Shown: positions 10,494 to 21,133 of the stretch, piece after piece
How the letters are laid out: every line of letters begins with the position of its first letter
Numbering within the stretch: position 1 is the stretch's first letter
Assembly: GCF_001957125.1 (NCBI RefSeq)
Contig: NZ_MPHJ01000006.1
Location: forward strand, 186,001-250,000
Direction: 5' to 3'
DNA from: Shewanella sp. UCD-KL12
Lineage (GTDB): Bacteria > Pseudomonadota > Gammaproteobacteria > Enterobacterales > Shewanellaceae
Length of the DNA: 64,000 nucleotides
Position numbers and translations under genes: made by a program
Notes under the pieces: generated by a model
Told to the model about the DNA's origin: nothing
The model's input: only the letters and a program-made list of their open reading frames with translations
Databases searched by the model: none

Positions 10494-11276
10494 TTATGCG
10501 CTCATCGCTATTGAACATAAACTTAAAAACTCGGTTGAATTCAAGCTTACGCCGCCAATTAATCCACCGTCGACATCAGGTTGAGCAAACAGATCTGCTG
10601 CATTACTCGGTGTTACGCTACCACCGTACAAAATCCTGATATTCTCTCCAATAAATGGAGACACTTCAGAGAGACGTTTGCGAATAAACGCATGAACTTC
10701 TTGTGCCTGCTCTGGCGTAGCACTCTTACCTGTTCCTACTGCCCATAAAGGTTCGTAGGCGATAATTGCGTTGTCAAAAGCCATGGTGCCATTTTTTTCA
10801 ATGACTATGTCTAGCTCTTCGGCGATAACTTCAAAAGTTCTTCTCGCTTCTCTAGCTGGACCAGATTCACCAACACATAATATCGGTGTTAATCCATGTT
10901 TCTGAGCTGCTGCAAACTTCTCTGCAACGATATCACTCGTCTCTCCGTACATACGGCGACGTTCGGAGTGTCCGATAATAACATATCGGCATCCTGAATC
11001 TTTTAACATCTGACCAGATATTTCACCAGTATAAGCACCAAAGTCATGTTGACTAAGATTTTGTGCGCCCATTCTGACAAGACAACCATTTAAGGCATCT
11101 TTATTAATATCTAGTTGCTGACGTACACTCTCTAGATAAATACTTGGTGGACATAAGACCACTTCCGCTGAATCATTTTGTAGCTTGGTGGCAAACTTTT
11201 TGAACAGGTCCTGTGCTAATTGAGCACTACCGTTCATTTTCCAGTTACCAGCGACCATCGGACGTCTAAGAGCCAT
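10494..11276 (-). CDS. tpiA: Triosephosphate isomerase
   Basis: 260 residues from the ATG at 11276. An ATG two codons earlier abuts the GAGGAG Shine-Dalgarno, whereas this one is 6 bases away. The active-site lysine is in GNWKMN, the histidine in IIGHSERR, the glutamate in [11 protein letters not shown], and the phosphate loop is YGGSV. The enzyme interconverts DHAP and glyceraldehyde-3-phosphate in glycolysis and gluconeogenesis. It forms a tight pair with secG. Confidence 0.98.
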   Translation of the reverse strand: MALRRPMVAGNWKMNGSAQLAQDLFKKFATKLQNDSAEVVLCPPSIYLESVRQQLDINKDALNGCLVRMGAQNLSQHDFGAYTGEISGQMLKDSGCRYVIIGHSERRRMYGETSDIVAEKFAAAQKHGLTPILCVGESGPAREARRTFEVIAEELDIVIEKNGTMAFDNAIIAYEPLWAVGTGKSATPEQAQEVHAFIRKRLSEVSPFIGENIRILYGGSVTPSNAADLFAQPDVDGGLIGGVSLNSTEFLSLCSIAMSA

Positions 11277-11360
11277 TACCATCTCCTCTGAAAGCGGCGT
11301 GAATAATAGCGAACCACTTGTTAACTTACAATAGCTAAATCGCTAATTTTCTAGATTAAT

Positions 11361-11393
11361 GGTCGAAGCGATGTTTTTTCAATCGCATCGACC
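11361..11393. repeat. Inverted repeat after glmM
   Basis: GGTCGAAGCGAT and ATCGCATCGACC pair with a single A-A mismatch around an 8-9-base loop, in the 194-base gap between glmM and tpiA. No clear T-run follows on either strand, so it is a hairpin of uncertain role, possibly a weak glmM terminator. Confidence 0.6.
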
Positions 11394-11470
11394 TATTAAT
11401 TAATCAAAAAGAACTTAAATGAATCGAATTTATCGCCCAATACCTTTAAGCAATAAACTTAAAGCGCAAT

Positions 11471-12802
11471 TTAAACAAGATTTCTGACTTTGTCAGCAAT
11501 GTAATTTGCATGTTCAAGTACTTCAGCTTCAACATCACCTTCTACCATCACTCGGATCAATGGTTCAGTGCCAGATTTGCGCAGTAAAACTCGGCCGCGC
11601 TCACCCATTTTAGCCTCGACTTCACTTTGAGCTGCAAGCACCTCTTCTGACTCTAATGGGTTATGCTCTCCTTCAAAGCGAACATTGACCAACACCTGAG
11701 GTAACATCTTAATATTCTCAGTTAACTCGTCGAGTGTGGCATTGTGTCTTCGCATTGCTGCTAGCACTAAAATGCCAGCCACGATACCGTCACCTGTTGT
11801 GCCATGGTCCAAATTCAAGATATGCCCTGAATTTTCACCACCTATGCGCCAACTATTCTCTTTTAATAGCTCCATGACATACCTGTCACCCACTTTAGAA
11901 CGTAGGAATGGGATCTCAAGGTCTTTCAGTGCGAGCTCTAAACCTAAGTTAGACATCAAGGTACCAACGACGCCACCTTTTAATACGCCTCGAGTTTTAG
12001 CATCAAAAGCTAGAATATAGAGGATCTCATCACCATCAATGACTCGCCCATGGCGATTGACCATCATGATACGATCGCCATCACCATCTAATGCAATACC
12101 TAGATCAGCACCTTCGGATATGACTGTTTTACGGATTTTAGCCATCGATGTAGCACCGACTTCATGGTTGATATTAAGACCATCAGGCTTATCACCAATC
12201 GCTATCACTTCAGCGCCTAATTCACGAAACACGTTAGGTGCAATGTGGTAAGTCGCACCGTGGGCACAATCAACGACAATTTTAAGGCCGTGAAGCGTCT
12301 GATCTGCAGGAAAGTTACCTTTGCAGTACTCAATATAACGCCCCGGTGCATCATCGATACGTGACACCTTGCCTAATAAGTGTGATTCAACACAAGTGAG
12401 GGGCTTATCAAGCTCCTGCTCTATGGCTAGCTCAATCTCATCATCGAGTTTGCTGCCATCTGTTGAGAAAAACTTAATGCCATTATCATAATATGGGTTA
12501 TGGGAAGCACTGATGACCACGCCGGCCTCAGCTCTAAATGTACGAGTCAGATACGCAACTGCAGGTGTAGGCATTGGCCCCATCAACATCACATTAAGCC
12601 CTGCAGCAGATAAGCCCGCTTCCATGGCCGACTCAAACAAATAACCTGAAATACGCGTGTCTTTACCAATAATCACTTTCTTGGTACCTGAACGAGATAA
12701 CACCCGCCCAGCAGCCCAACCAAGCTTTAATGCTAACTCAGGTGTCATCTTGCCCGCACCGACTTTGCCACGAATACCATCTGTTCCGAAGAATTTTCTC
12801 AC
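11471..12802 (-). CDS. glmM: Phosphoglucosamine mutase
   Basis: 443 residues (E. coli 445). It begins [12 protein letters not shown]. The phospho-serine loop is [12 protein letters not shown] near residue 100, the metal-binding loop is DGDGDR near 240, and the C-terminal phosphate-binding loop is [12 protein letters not shown]. It converts glucosamine-6-phosphate to glucosamine-1-phosphate for UDP-GlcNAc, feeding peptidoglycan and LPS. It lies in the conserved folP-glmM order, with a 148-base gap to folP that shows no further feature. Confidence 0.98.
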   Translation of the reverse strand: MRKFFGTDGIRGKVGAGKMTPELALKLGWAAGRVLSRSGTKKVIIGKDTRISGYLFESAMEAGLSAAGLNVMLMGPMPTPAVAYLTRTFRAEAGVVISASHNPYYDNGIKFFSTDGSKLDDEIELAIEQELDKPLTCVESHLLGKVSRIDDAPGRYIEYCKGNFPADQTLHGLKIVVDCAHGATYHIAPNVFRELGAEVIAIGDKPDGLNINHEVGATSMAKIRKTVISEGADLGIALDGDGDRIMMVNRHGRVIDGDEILYILAFDAKTRGVLKGGVVGTLMSNLGLELALKDLEIPFLRSKVGDRYVMELLKENSWRIGGENSGHILNLDHGTTGDGIVAGILVLAAMRRHNATLDELTENIKMLPQVLVNVRFEGEHNPLESEEVLAAQSEVEAKMGERGRVLLRKSGTEPLIRVMVEGDVEAEVLEHANYIADKVRNLV

Positions 12803-12950
12803 TCTACAACCCCATCAACTTTCTAAATTTTGATATCTTCATTTTTTGAGTTTACAACTCTTTATCATGACTGAAGCTGAATAAGCTTACTGTTTCGCCA
12901 TGACCCATATGGAAGATCTGTTTTAACTGTGTGCTTAACTTAACTAGCAA

Positions 12951-13796
12951 CTAAATACTAAGCTGCTGATATCTTTCTGTAGCATCCATAACTTTTAAGA
13001 TATCTACAGTTTCAGGTACATCATGTACCCTTAATATATTTGCACCTCCTTGAGCTGCTAGCATAGCACCAGCGAGACTACCAGCTAACCTCTGCTGTGG
13101 TTGTCTATTTAGCAGGTTGCCCATCATGGACTTCCTTGACAAGCCTATTAGCAAGGGCAGTTCAAGTACCTTAAACTCGCTCAAGCGGTTAAGTAATTCG
13201 TAATTATCAGTCAGTGTTTTACCGAAGCCAAAGCCAGGATCGAGTATCAAATGCTTAGCATCGATGCCGCCTTCAATACACGCGGCAATTCTAAGCCTAA
13301 AAAAGGCGATAATATCTTCGACAACATCTTTATAAGTGGGGGCATTCTGCATGGTTCTTGGCTGCCCCTGCATATGCATTAAACAAACTGGCACATCAAG
13401 TAATGCAGCCATCTCGATGGCGCCCGGAGCTTGCAGAGCACGTACATCATTAATCAGATGAGCACCGGTTTTTATGGCTTGCTCCATCACTTCAGGCTTG
13501 CTGGTATCGATAGATATTAAAACATCAAGGTTTTTTGATACGTAATCAATCAAAGGTAAAACACGATTAAGCTCTTCATCTAACACTACATCAGCTGCGC
13601 CTGGCCGGGTTGACTCTCCGCCGATATCAATGATCTTGGCGCCTTGCGCGACCATGTGGTCTGCATGTTTACAAGCCATATCAAACGCTGCGAACTCACC
13701 ACCATCTGAGAACGAGTCTGGAGTCACGTTTAAAATCCCCATCACAGTGGCATTATCAACAATGAGTGTTCGCTTACCGCTTTTTAGTTGAAACAC
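12951..13796 (-). CDS. folP: Dihydropteroate synthase
   Basis: 281 residues. Both DHPS signatures are present: GILNVTPDSFSDGG near residue 20 and DIGGESTRPGA near 57. LDPGFGFGKT and the C-terminal RVHDV complete the TIM-barrel family pattern. It condenses p-aminobenzoate with dihydropterin pyrophosphate in folate synthesis and is the sulfonamide target. A strong terminator separates it from upstream ftsH. Confidence 0.98.
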   Translation of the reverse strand: MFQLKSGKRTLIVDNATVMGILNVTPDSFSDGGEFAAFDMACKHADHMVAQGAKIIDIGGESTRPGAADVVLDEELNRVLPLIDYVSKNLDVLISIDTSKPEVMEQAIKTGAHLINDVRALQAPGAIEMAALLDVPVCLMHMQGQPRTMQNAPTYKDVVEDIIAFFRLRIAACIEGGIDAKHLILDPGFGFGKTLTDNYELLNRLSEFKVLELPLLIGLSRKSMMGNLLNRQPQQRLAGSLAGAMLAAQGGANILRVHDVPETVDILKVMDATERYQQLSI

Positions 13797-13843
13797 AGAA
13801 ACTCCATTTTACTCAAATGTGTATTTAGCCAAACACTGAAAAC

Positions 13844-13870
13844 AAGAAAACCCCTTAACGGGGTTTTCTT
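13844..13870 (-). terminator. Terminator of ftsH
   Basis: AAGAAAACCCC pairs perfectly with GGGGTTTTCTT around a 5-base loop, 17 bases beyond the ftsH stop. The TTTTCTTGTTTTC tract on the minus strand makes it Rho-independent. Confidence 0.88.
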
Positions 13871-13886
13871 CATTCAAACATATTGG

Positions 13887-15845
13887 TTACTTAGCTGTAG
13901 ACTCATCAGCATCTTTGATGTCAGTGGTTTCTGACTCTTCAGAGACTTGCTCTATATCATCAGAGCTTGCTTCTGCCTTCTTTGAATCACCTTTATCACC
14001 ATTACTCGAACCGTTATCATCCATATCCCAATCAGCAGGAGCACGAACTTCACGTCGTTCCATCAGATCATCTATCTGATTAGCATCGATAGTCTCATAC
14101 TTCATCAAGGCATCTTTCATCGCGTGAAGGATATCCATGTTGTCATTGAGGAATGTTTGCGCACGGTCATAGTTGTTATCGATAAGCGTTTTAACTTCTG
14201 CATCGATAATACTGGCAGTCTCATCAGACATATGCTGAGTCTTACCCATGCTACGGCCTAAGAATACTTCATTCTCATCTTCAGCATAAAGCACCGGACC
14301 TAGCTTTTCAGAGAAGCCCCACTGGGTCACCATATTACGGGCGATTGACGTTGCGTATTTAATATCTTGAGATGCACCTGTCGATACACGCTCACTACCG
14401 TAGATAATCTCTTCAGCAAGACGTCCACCATAAGCCACTGAGATTTGACTCTCAAGCTTACGTCGACTCTGACTAATAGCATCAGCTTCCGGTAAAAAGA
14501 ACGTCACACCTAATGCACGACCACGAGGGATAATGGTCACCTTATGCACTGGATCGTGCTCAGGGACTAAACAACCAACGATAGCATGGCCCGCTTCATG
14601 GTAAGCAGTCATCTCTTTATCTTCTTCAGACATCACCATAGTGCGACGCTCAGCGCCCATCATGATCTTGTCTTTAGCACTCTCGAACTCTTCCATGCCA
14701 ACTATACGTCGACTACCGCGAGCAGCAAACAGTGCCGCTTCGTTAACTAGGTTAGCGAGATCTGCACCAGAAAAACCTGGGGTACCACGCGCAATCACAC
14801 TCGCTTTAACGTCATCGGCTAAAGGTACTTTACGCATGTGAACTTTTAGGATCTGTTCACGACCACGAACATCAGGTAATCCAACGACCACCTGACGGTC
14901 AAAACGACCAGGACGAAGCAGTGCAGCATCAAGTACATCTGGTCTGTTGGTCGCAGCAATCACGATAACGCCTTCGTTACCTTCAAAACCATCCATCTCA
15001 ACCAGCATTTGGTTAAGTGTTTGCTCACGCTCATCATGGCCACCACCAACACCGGCACCACGTTGGCGACCTACGGCATCAATCTCATCGATGAAGATAA
15101 TACAAGGAGCGGACTTCTTAGCTTGCTCAAACATGTCACGTACACGAGAGGCACCAACACCGACAAACATCTCAACAAAATCTGAACCTGAAATAGTAAA
15201 GAATGGTACTTTTGCTTCACCAGCAATCGCTTTAGCAAGCAAGGTTTTACCCGTTCCTGGAGGGCCAACAAGAAGCACACCAGTAGGTATACGACCACCT
15301 AGTTTTTGGAACTTTGTAGGCTCCTTAAGGTAATCTACCAGCTCTTTAACGTCTTCTTTTGCTTCATCACAGCCAGCAACATCAGTAAATGTTGTTTTGA
15401 TCTGGTCTTCACTCATCAATTTGGCTTTACTTTTACCAAATGACATAGCGCCTTTACCGCCACCACCTTGCATCTGACGCATGAAGAATATCCACACACC
15501 GATAAGCAGTAACATTGGGAACCAAGAGATAAATATCTGCGTTAAGAAGCCTGACTCTTCCGCTTCTTCACCTTTCATACTTATCCCTTTACGGTCAAGA
15601 TCGTTGATTAGATCTTGATCATACAGAGGCATGATTGTTGTGAACTTTTCTCCAGTACGTTTAGTACCTTCAATAGTACGCAGATCGCTTTTCACCACAA
15701 CAGTGTTGACCTGTCCACTACGAACGTCATCTAAGAACGCGGAATAATCCATCTTCGACGCTGTGGAAGAAGAGGGGGAATAGCCCTGAAATACCGACAT
15801 CAGCACAACGGCGATGACTACCCAGAGAATTAAATTTTTTGCCAT
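13887..15845 (-). CDS. ftsH: ATP-dependent zinc metalloprotease FtsH
   Basis: 652 residues from the ATG at 15845 ([10 protein letters not shown]); the longer frame begins at a TTG. Two membrane helices flank a periplasmic domain (about 4-22 and 100-120). The AAA+ domain has Walker A GPPGTGKT, Walker B IIFIDEID and the second region of homology [19 protein letters not shown]. The zinc-protease motif is HEAGH near 415. A Gly/Asp/Ser-rich tail follows. It degrades membrane proteins, LpxC and sigma-32. It is paired with rlmE, as in E. coli. Confidence 0.98.
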   Translation of the reverse strand: MAKNLILWVVIAVVLMSVFQGYSPSSSTASKMDYSAFLDDVRSGQVNTVVVKSDLRTIEGTKRTGEKFTTIMPLYDQDLINDLDRKGISMKGEEAEESGFLTQIFISWFPMLLLIGVWIFFMRQMQGGGGKGAMSFGKSKAKLMSEDQIKTTFTDVAGCDEAKEDVKELVDYLKEPTKFQKLGGRIPTGVLLVGPPGTGKTLLAKAIAGEAKVPFFTISGSDFVEMFVGVGASRVRDMFEQAKKSAPCIIFIDEIDAVGRQRGAGVGGGHDEREQTLNQMLVEMDGFEGNEGVIVIAATNRPDVLDAALLRPGRFDRQVVVGLPDVRGREQILKVHMRKVPLADDVKASVIARGTPGFSGADLANLVNEAALFAARGSRRIVGMEEFESAKDKIMMGAERRTMVMSEEDKEMTAYHEAGHAIVGCLVPEHDPVHKVTIIPRGRALGVTFFLPEADAISQSRRKLESQISVAYGGRLAEEIIYGSERVSTGASQDIKYATSIARNMVTQWGFSEKLGPVLYAEDENEVFLGRSMGKTQHMSDETASIIDAEVKTLIDNNYDRAQTFLNDNMDILHAMKDALMKYETIDANQIDDLMERREVRAPADWDMDDNGSSNGDKGDSKKAEASSDDIEQVSEESETTDIKDADESTAK

Positions 15846-15900
15846 ATCACTCAAAATTACTAGACCTCATACAGTCTTGCGATAACTGACGATTAGAGTA

Positions 15901-16530
15901 CTACAACTTGTACCCTGTCGCCACAAGATAGACTTCTCGCGAACGAGCCCGCGAAGAGTCTGGCTTTCGTGTTTTAACCGTTTTAAACGCTTCTCTCACC
16001 GATTTCATGTACTCTTCAAACCCTTCCCCCTGAAAGACTTTGACAGCAAAACAACCATTAGGTGCCAAAACTTGATGGCACATATCTAACGCGAGTTCGA
16101 CTAAATACATTGCGCGAGGTTGATCAACGCCACCTGAACCACTCATATTAGGTGCCATATCCGATAATACAACATCGACTTTAGCATCACCTACACGAGT
16201 CAGTAGTGCGTCGAGCACTTTTTCCTCTCGAAAATCTCCTTGAAGAAAGTCTACACCAACTATTGGGTCCATTGGTAAAATATCACATGCGATAACTTTA
16301 CCAGACTCTCCAGCTAGTTTAACTGCAACCTGAGACCAACCTCCAGGTGCAGCACCTAAATCAACCACTGTCATACCGGGTCGAATTAACTTATCTTTCT
16401 CTTGAAGTTCCTCCATTTTAAATGCAGCGCGAGAACGAAATCCTCGTTTCTGAGCCAATTTGACATAGTGATCGTCAAAATGTTCCTGCATCCAACGGTT
16501 GGAACTTGCTGTTCTTTTTTTACCTGACAT
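15901..16530 (-). CDS. rlmE: 23S rRNA 2'-O-methyltransferase (U2552)
   Basis: 209 residues. The SAM-binding motif is [13 protein letters not shown] near residues 56-68. The catalytic K-D-K-E tetrad is consistent with RAAFK, LSDMAPN, AVKVF and SREVYLVA. RlmE methylates the ribose of U2552 in the A loop of 23S rRNA. It lies 56 bases upstream of ftsH on the same strand and diverges from yhbY. Confidence 0.97.
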   Translation of the reverse strand: MSGKKRTASSNRWMQEHFDDHYVKLAQKRGFRSRAAFKMEELQEKDKLIRPGMTVVDLGAAPGGWSQVAVKLAGESGKVIACDILPMDPIVGVDFLQGDFREEKVLDALLTRVGDAKVDVVLSDMAPNMSGSGGVDQPRAMYLVELALDMCHQVLAPNGCFAVKVFQGEGFEEYMKSVREAFKTVKTRKPDSSRARSREVYLVATGYKL

Positions 16531-16621
16531 TCAAAATCCGCAACAAATGAGAGTTACATAATGCATATATAAGGGTAGAATAGCGGCTTTTCAACAGTAA
16601 CTCAGCATAAAGTTGGTATAA

Positions 16622-16921
16622 ATGAACTTAACAACCAAACAAAAACAGCACTTAAAAGGCTTAGCGCACAATTTAAAGCCAGTAGTGATGCTTGGTGCCA
16701 ATGGCCTGACTGAAGGTGTACTGGCGGAAATAGATAATGCACTCACATTTCACGAACTGATCAAAGTGAAGGTTGCTTCTGGTGACAGAGAACTTAAAAA
16801 TGCAATCGTTGACGCTATCCTTCGTGAAACTCAAGCTGTAAAAATACAGCTAATTGGTCATGTTTTAGTACTATTCCGTCAATCAGAAGAGATGAAAATA
16901 GCGATACCAAAAGCTAAGTAA
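16622..16921 (+). CDS. yhbY: YhbY-family ribosome assembly RNA-binding protein
   Basis: 99 residues forming a CRS1-YhbY domain: KQKQHLKGLAHNLKPVVMLG at the start, then GLTEGVLAEIDNAL, HELIKVKVA and the GHVLVLFR strand. The fold is IF3-C-like and associates with pre-50S particles. It is divergent from rlmE, the usual neighbour, and ends at a perfect palindromic terminator. Confidence 0.95.
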   Translation: MNLTTKQKQHLKGLAHNLKPVVMLGANGLTEGVLAEIDNALTFHELIKVKVASGDRELKNAIVDAILRETQAVKIQLIGHVLVLFRQSEEMKIAIPKAK

Positions 16922-16980
16922 TCAATTTTGAACGGCCATTTCTATTTGACCTCAAAGTAAAATAGAAAAAACCTTTATTA

Positions 16981-17017
16981 AAAGCGGAGCCACTGATATC
17001 AGTGGCTCCGCTTTTTT
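16981..17017. terminator. Bidirectional terminator between yhbY and secF
   Basis: A perfect 34-base palindrome centred on GATATC with GC-rich arms, followed by six T on the plus strand. It lies between convergent yhbY (+) and secF (-). Confidence 0.92.
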
Positions 17018-17032
17018 ATGCCTTAAATTGAG

Positions 17033-17962
17033 TTACGGCGTATCAGATATCGGAATGACCTTGTAGTGCTCCGCATTGACACCAAATAGCTCTGGTAAGC
17101 ATGTCCCCACAGAGATTGAGGACCAAGTACCGGTCAAAATGCCAATAAACATCGCAATGGAAAAGCTCTCTAGTGGCCCCCCCCCCATAACCCATAAAGC
17201 ACTAACCGTCATTAACGTAGTACCACTTGTCACCATAGTTCGCGAAAAGGTTGCTTTAACAGCTCGAGTACAAATATCGTCGATAGCCATTTTAGGCTTT
17301 AGTGTTAGTAGCTCTCTGATCCTATCCGCGATAATAATTGAATCATTGAGTGAATAGCCTAAAATCGCCAAAACTGCCGCAAGAACAGTCAAGTTAACCT
17401 CCATCTGTGTTAACGAAAAAAAGGCTAAAACAAAAACAACATCATGAATCAATGCAAACAGGGCACCACTCGCCAAGCGCCACTCGAAGCGAAAGCTCAG
17501 ATAACCTAAGATACATAACATAGCGACTAAAAGTGCAAGCCCGCCCTGCTCCGCAAGTTCCTGACCGATTTGAGGGCCTACGATGCTCGTATTAAGCACT
17601 TCAATATCGCTATTTAAAGGGAACAGAACTTGCTTAACATCCAATACGCTAGCATCCACATCTTGCACTTTTTCAGGTTCGCTATACCTTAATACCCACC
17701 GCCCTGGCTCGCCTGCAGAGATAACGCTCACCTCTTGATGTGATGCATTCCCGAGTAAATTTTGAATCTGGGCAGGCTTAATATTTTTATCGATCCGTAT
17801 CTCACTAACAACCCCACCAGTAAAGTCTAGCCCCCAATTAAAACCATTAATTGTGATAGTCGTTATCGAGATAACCATTAAAACAATAGAGATGACGCTC
17901 GATATATAACGACCTTGAGTCACTCTATCCACAGGAAAGTTTTTCATATTAAATAATGTCAT
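17033..17962 (-). CDS. secF: Protein translocase subunit SecF (possible second copy)
   Basis: 309 residues. One N-terminal membrane helix is followed by GFNWGLDFTGG, the P1-like periplasmic region, and five C-terminal helices with the SecF block GYSLNDSIIIADRIRE. It works with SecD as an RND-type motor that pulls preproteins out using the proton or sodium gradient. The start is two bases after secD and is preceded by GAAGG. A run of nine G (17178-17186, coding strand) encodes Gly-Gly-Gly. No yajC is present, so this may be a second secDF pair of the genome. Confidence 0.93.
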   Translation of the reverse strand: MTLFNMKNFPVDRVTQGRYISSVISIVLMVISITTITINGFNWGLDFTGGVVSEIRIDKNIKPAQIQNLLGNASHQEVSVISAGEPGRWVLRYSEPEKVQDVDASVLDVKQVLFPLNSDIEVLNTSIVGPQIGQELAEQGGLALLVAMLCILGYLSFRFEWRLASGALFALIHDVVFVLAFFSLTQMEVNLTVLAAVLAILGYSLNDSIIIADRIRELLTLKPKMAIDDICTRAVKATFSRTMVTSGTTLMTVSALWVMGGGPLESFSIAMFIGILTGTWSSISVGTCLPELFGVNAEHYKVIPISDTP

Positions 17963-17963
17963 C

Positions 17964-19778
17964 TTACACCTTCACTTCACGATTAAAGTCACGTCCATAT
18001 ACCAAGTTGATAATTGCTCTTGAAGCAAAAATCCCTGTAAACATACTCGTTAAAAGGCCTAAACCTAAGGTCAATGCGAAACCTTGAATAGGACCGTTAC
18101 CAATTGAGTAGAGCACTACAGCGGTTATCATGGTGGTGAAGTTAGCATCAAAAATTGTGGAGACAGCACTATCAAAACCTCTGTCAATAGCGTGGGCAAA
18201 GCCCCTTCCCTCCTTCAATTTATCTTTTATTCGTTCAAAAATGAGTACATTGGTATCGACTGCCATTCCTACGGTAAGCACTAAACCAGCAATGCCAGGT
18301 AAAGTCAGTACAGCACCTGGGATTAATGCTAACAAGCCAAACAAGATCACCATGTTGGCAATTAGCGCAATATTAGCCACCCAGCCAAGACGCCTATACC
18401 AGAGTCCCATAAAGAGCAGCGTCATCGACATGCCTAAAGCTAAAGCTGAATAACCATTACTGATATTTTCAGCCCCCAAACTTGGCCCGATAGTCCGCTC
18501 CTCAACAATCGTCACAGGTGCCGTCATTGACCCAGCGCGAAGAAGTAATGCCAATTGCTGAGCCTCGGCATAATTCCCTGAGCCGGTAATGCTGAAGCGA
18601 TCGCCTAATTGCGATTGAATCGTAGCAACGCTTATCACCTCTGTTGTTTGCTGTACTTTCCCATCTGAGTCTCGAATATACTCACTGTATGAGGTCGCCA
18701 TAGGCTGGCCAATATTATCGCGAGAAAAGTCCGACATAAGCCTTCCTCCCTCTCTATCGAGATGAATAACGACTTCAGGTAGCCCCATTTCACCTAACCC
18801 AGCTCTAGCATCGACAATATGCTCCCCTCCAAGTACAGGTCTTCTCGCTACGTATACCGGTGAATCAGATGGACCCTTGAGTATTTTCGAATTCACAGAG
18901 CCAGATGGCTTAACCTCATAAAATGCTAAGCTAGCCGTCGCTCCTATAACATTTTTGGCCAATGCAGGGTCTTGTACACCGGGCAGCTCTATACGAATTC
19001 TATGCTCTCCTTGCCTTTGAACTAACGCCTCAGTGATCCCAAGCTCCTCTATGCGGCTACGCATTATCTGTAGATTCTGTTTCACGGTAAGGTCGCGGAT
19101 TTTAGATTTTTCCTCCGCTTTCATAGCCACGATTAATGAACTGCTATCTCTGTTTGTAACCTGCCAAATTGGTGAGCTAGTTACAATGTACTGCCTAAAT
19201 GCAGAGGCTTGTGCTGAGTCTGAAAAGACGACTGTCACATTGTCTTCGCTATCCTGACGAACGCTAACTCCCCTCACTCCAATCTCTTTAGCGTATTGCC
19301 TAACAGACTCAATTAATGCATCTCGCTGCAGTTGGTATACAGGCTCAATCTCAACATCAAGTAAAAACTGCACACCACCACGCAGATCTAAGCCAAGCTT
19401 AATCGGGCTAAAACCCATAGATAGCAACCAATCAGGCGCTGCAGGCGATAATGACAAAGTCAGCTTTGACTCATCATTAAGGTTTTCTAGCAGCAGGGCT
19501 TTAGCTTGGTTTTGTTGGTTCTCTTGATTGAGCACAACTAACGTCTTACCGTTACTTTGCTCAAGTCTTTTTACTTCTATCCCCTCTTCGACTAACACTT
19601 GCTGAAGTTTTTGGGCGGAGATGTTCAAGCCCGCATCGGCGCCAATTTGAATGGCGGCATCCTCACCATAAAGGGTAGGTAGCGCACTGAATGCCATGAC
19701 AATTAACGTCACTATAAGGACGATATACTTCCAGGCAGAATAATGGTTTAACAGCTTATTTTTCGGCTTTGTTCTCAT
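17964..19778 (-). CDS. secD: Protein translocase subunit SecD (possible second copy)
   Basis: 604 residues from the ATG at 19778 (MRTKPKNKLL); the longer frame begins at TTG. It has an N-terminal helix, then KLGLDLRGGVQFLLDVE (the D1 motif) near residue 130, a large periplasmic region, and five C-terminal helices with VGMAVDTNVLIFERIKDKL. It is the partner of secF, two bases downstream. The absence of tgt and yajC nearby, unlike the canonical tgt-yajC-secDF locus, suggests a paralogous copy; the rest of the genome is needed to decide. Confidence 0.93.
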   Translation of the reverse strand: MRTKPKNKLLNHYSAWKYIVLIVTLIVMAFSALPTLYGEDAAIQIGADAGLNISAQKLQQVLVEEGIEVKRLEQSNGKTLVVLNQENQQNQAKALLLENLNDESKLTLSLSPAAPDWLLSMGFSPIKLGLDLRGGVQFLLDVEIEPVYQLQRDALIESVRQYAKEIGVRGVSVRQDSEDNVTVVFSDSAQASAFRQYIVTSSPIWQVTNRDSSSLIVAMKAEEKSKIRDLTVKQNLQIMRSRIEELGITEALVQRQGEHRIRIELPGVQDPALAKNVIGATASLAFYEVKPSGSVNSKILKGPSDSPVYVARRPVLGGEHIVDARAGLGEMGLPEVVIHLDREGGRLMSDFSRDNIGQPMATSYSEYIRDSDGKVQQTTEVISVATIQSQLGDRFSITGSGNYAEAQQLALLLRAGSMTAPVTIVEERTIGPSLGAENISNGYSALALGMSMTLLFMGLWYRRLGWVANIALIANMVILFGLLALIPGAVLTLPGIAGLVLTVGMAVDTNVLIFERIKDKLKEGRGFAHAIDRGFDSAVSTIFDANFTTMITAVVLYSIGNGPIQGFALTLGLGLLTSMFTGIFASRAIINLVYGRDFNREVKV

Positions 19779-19902
19779 AAATAACTCTACTTTCAAATGC
19801 TAAATAGCTTTCTTTTAGCCGCAGATAGCTGCAGGCCATATCACTCATATCTAAGATGAGTATCTGAAAAAAGAAAGGGAAATTGACCAGTAATACTGGC
19901 GC

Positions 19903-19918
19903 TATACCGATTGGTATA
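19903..19918. repeat. Solo palindrome resembling the MITE end
   Basis: TATACC-GATT-GGTATA is an inverted repeat closely matching the terminal sequences of the 270-bp element at 61669-61938. It stands alone 7 bases after the following minus-strand gene's stop codon. Confidence 0.6.
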
Positions 19919-19924
19919 AACTAG

Positions 19925-20404
19925 CTAAGCAGAGCGGGTTTGAGAAAAACGATATTGAAGGTTGGAGTCTTTCCATCCGGAGAGCCGAATAGAGTTTTTA
20001 TTTAACTGAAGAGCCCAATCAAGTGAGCATGCGAAGTCAATGCGATAACCTATGGTTAATGAAGGTACCGGAGGCGAGAAAAATTCATGGGCCAGTAGAT
20101 AAACAGGTTTGCTACTTATAGGATCATGTTGAGCAAAATTGACTAAGCGTTGAGATACTAATGGAACATACTCAGAGCTGTCGCCATCTTGTCCGTGAGC
20201 GTGATTGTGCCCAGGTAGTTGCTTTAACTGCAGTAGTTTGGTGCTTGAAGGAGATGCTGAACTATCTAGGTGCACTTGTTCAACAGCTGAAACTTGCTCA
20301 TTCAGATTGACACTTAAGTTATCAGCAAGGCTCGCAGACACCGGAGATAGAAACATTCCCCCAATGAATAACAATAGTAAGCCTAAACGTAAGTAAATAT
20401 ACAC
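19925..20404 (-). CDS. Unknown exported protein with a His-rich patch
   Basis: I do not recognise a family. From the GTG at 20404 (spaced 6 bases from AAAGG) the protein has 159 residues. Residues about 5-25 form a hydrophobic signal peptide ending near SPVSASLA. A Ser-rich stretch, then LPGHNHAHGQDGD with three spaced histidines, then PVYLLAHEFFSPPVP follow, so a metal-linked periplasmic role is conceivable but unproven. It is on the same strand as secD, 146 bases upstream of it. Codon use looks ordinary. Confidence 0.7.
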   Translation of the reverse strand: MYIYLRLGLLLLFIGGMFLSPVSASLADNLSVNLNEQVSAVEQVHLDSSASPSSTKLLQLKQLPGHNHAHGQDGDSSEYVPLVSQRLVNFAQHDPISSKPVYLLAHEFFSPPVPSLTIGYRIDFACSLDWALQLNKNSIRLSGWKDSNLQYRFSQTRSA

Positions 20405-20610
20405 TAACAACCTTTCAATGAATGAAGCATTTGCAGATACAACTTGTCTAGCCTAAGAAAGCTAGTAGTAAAACAGCATAAAGGGAGTTTATCGCTAATA
20501 CAAATTAAATTTTGGTTATGTATTGCCATTAATTCACTTCAGATGGGCCCGCTCGTCAATCCCCACTTTCTCAAGTAGATGATTTGGGGCAGGACAGTGC
20601 CTTAAAAAAT

Positions 20611-20638
20611 AAAAAACCGCTTCAAGGAGCGGTTTTTT
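20611..20638 (-). terminator. Terminator of greA
   Basis: AAAAAACCGCT pairs with AGCGGTTTTTT around a 6-base loop, about 19 bases after the greA stop codon. Confidence 0.9.
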
Positions 20639-20656
20639 CAGATATATTGATAATCT

Positions 20657-21133
20657 TTAAATATATTCAACTGCAATAATTTCGTACTCGGTGATGCCAC
20701 CCGGAGTTTGAATATTCACTTCATCATCTAAGTTTTTGCCGACTAACCCACGTGCTATAGGTGAAGTTACAGAGATAAGATTCTCTTTGATATTCGCTTC
20801 ATCTTCACCAACAATTCGGTAAGTCGCTTCTTCTTCAGTCTCAATATTCAAAATAGTCACTGTTGTACCAAAAATAATACGTCCCGTATTTTCCATCTTG
20901 GTTACATCAATAATCTGGGCGTTAGATAGTTTACCTTCAATATCCCGAACTCGCGCTTCACATAAACCTTGCTCTTCACGGGCAGCATGATATTCAGCAT
21001 TTTCTTTCAAGTCGCCTAACTCACGTGCTGTGCCAATCGCTTCTGCAATCTTTGGGCGCTTTTCGAACTTCAGGTGATCTAACTCTGTACGTAGCTGCTC
21101 AGCACCGATAACGGTCATTGGAACCTTATTCAT
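20657..21133 (-). CDS. greA: Transcription elongation factor GreA
   Basis: 158 residues, family length. The N-terminal coiled coil carries [21 protein letters not shown], with the acidic tip residues (D, E) that stimulate RNA polymerase backtrack cleavage. The C-terminal FKBP-like domain has [10 protein letters not shown] and TPGG. The start MNKVPMT matches family N-termini. It is monocistronic, with its own terminator. Confidence 0.98.
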   Translation of the reverse strand: MNKVPMTVIGAEQLRTELDHLKFEKRPKIAEAIGTARELGDLKENAEYHAAREEQGLCEARVRDIEGKLSNAQIIDVTKMENTGRIIFGTTVTILNIETEEEATYRIVGEDEANIKENLISVTSPIARGLVGKNLDDEVNIQTPGGITEYEIIAVEYI

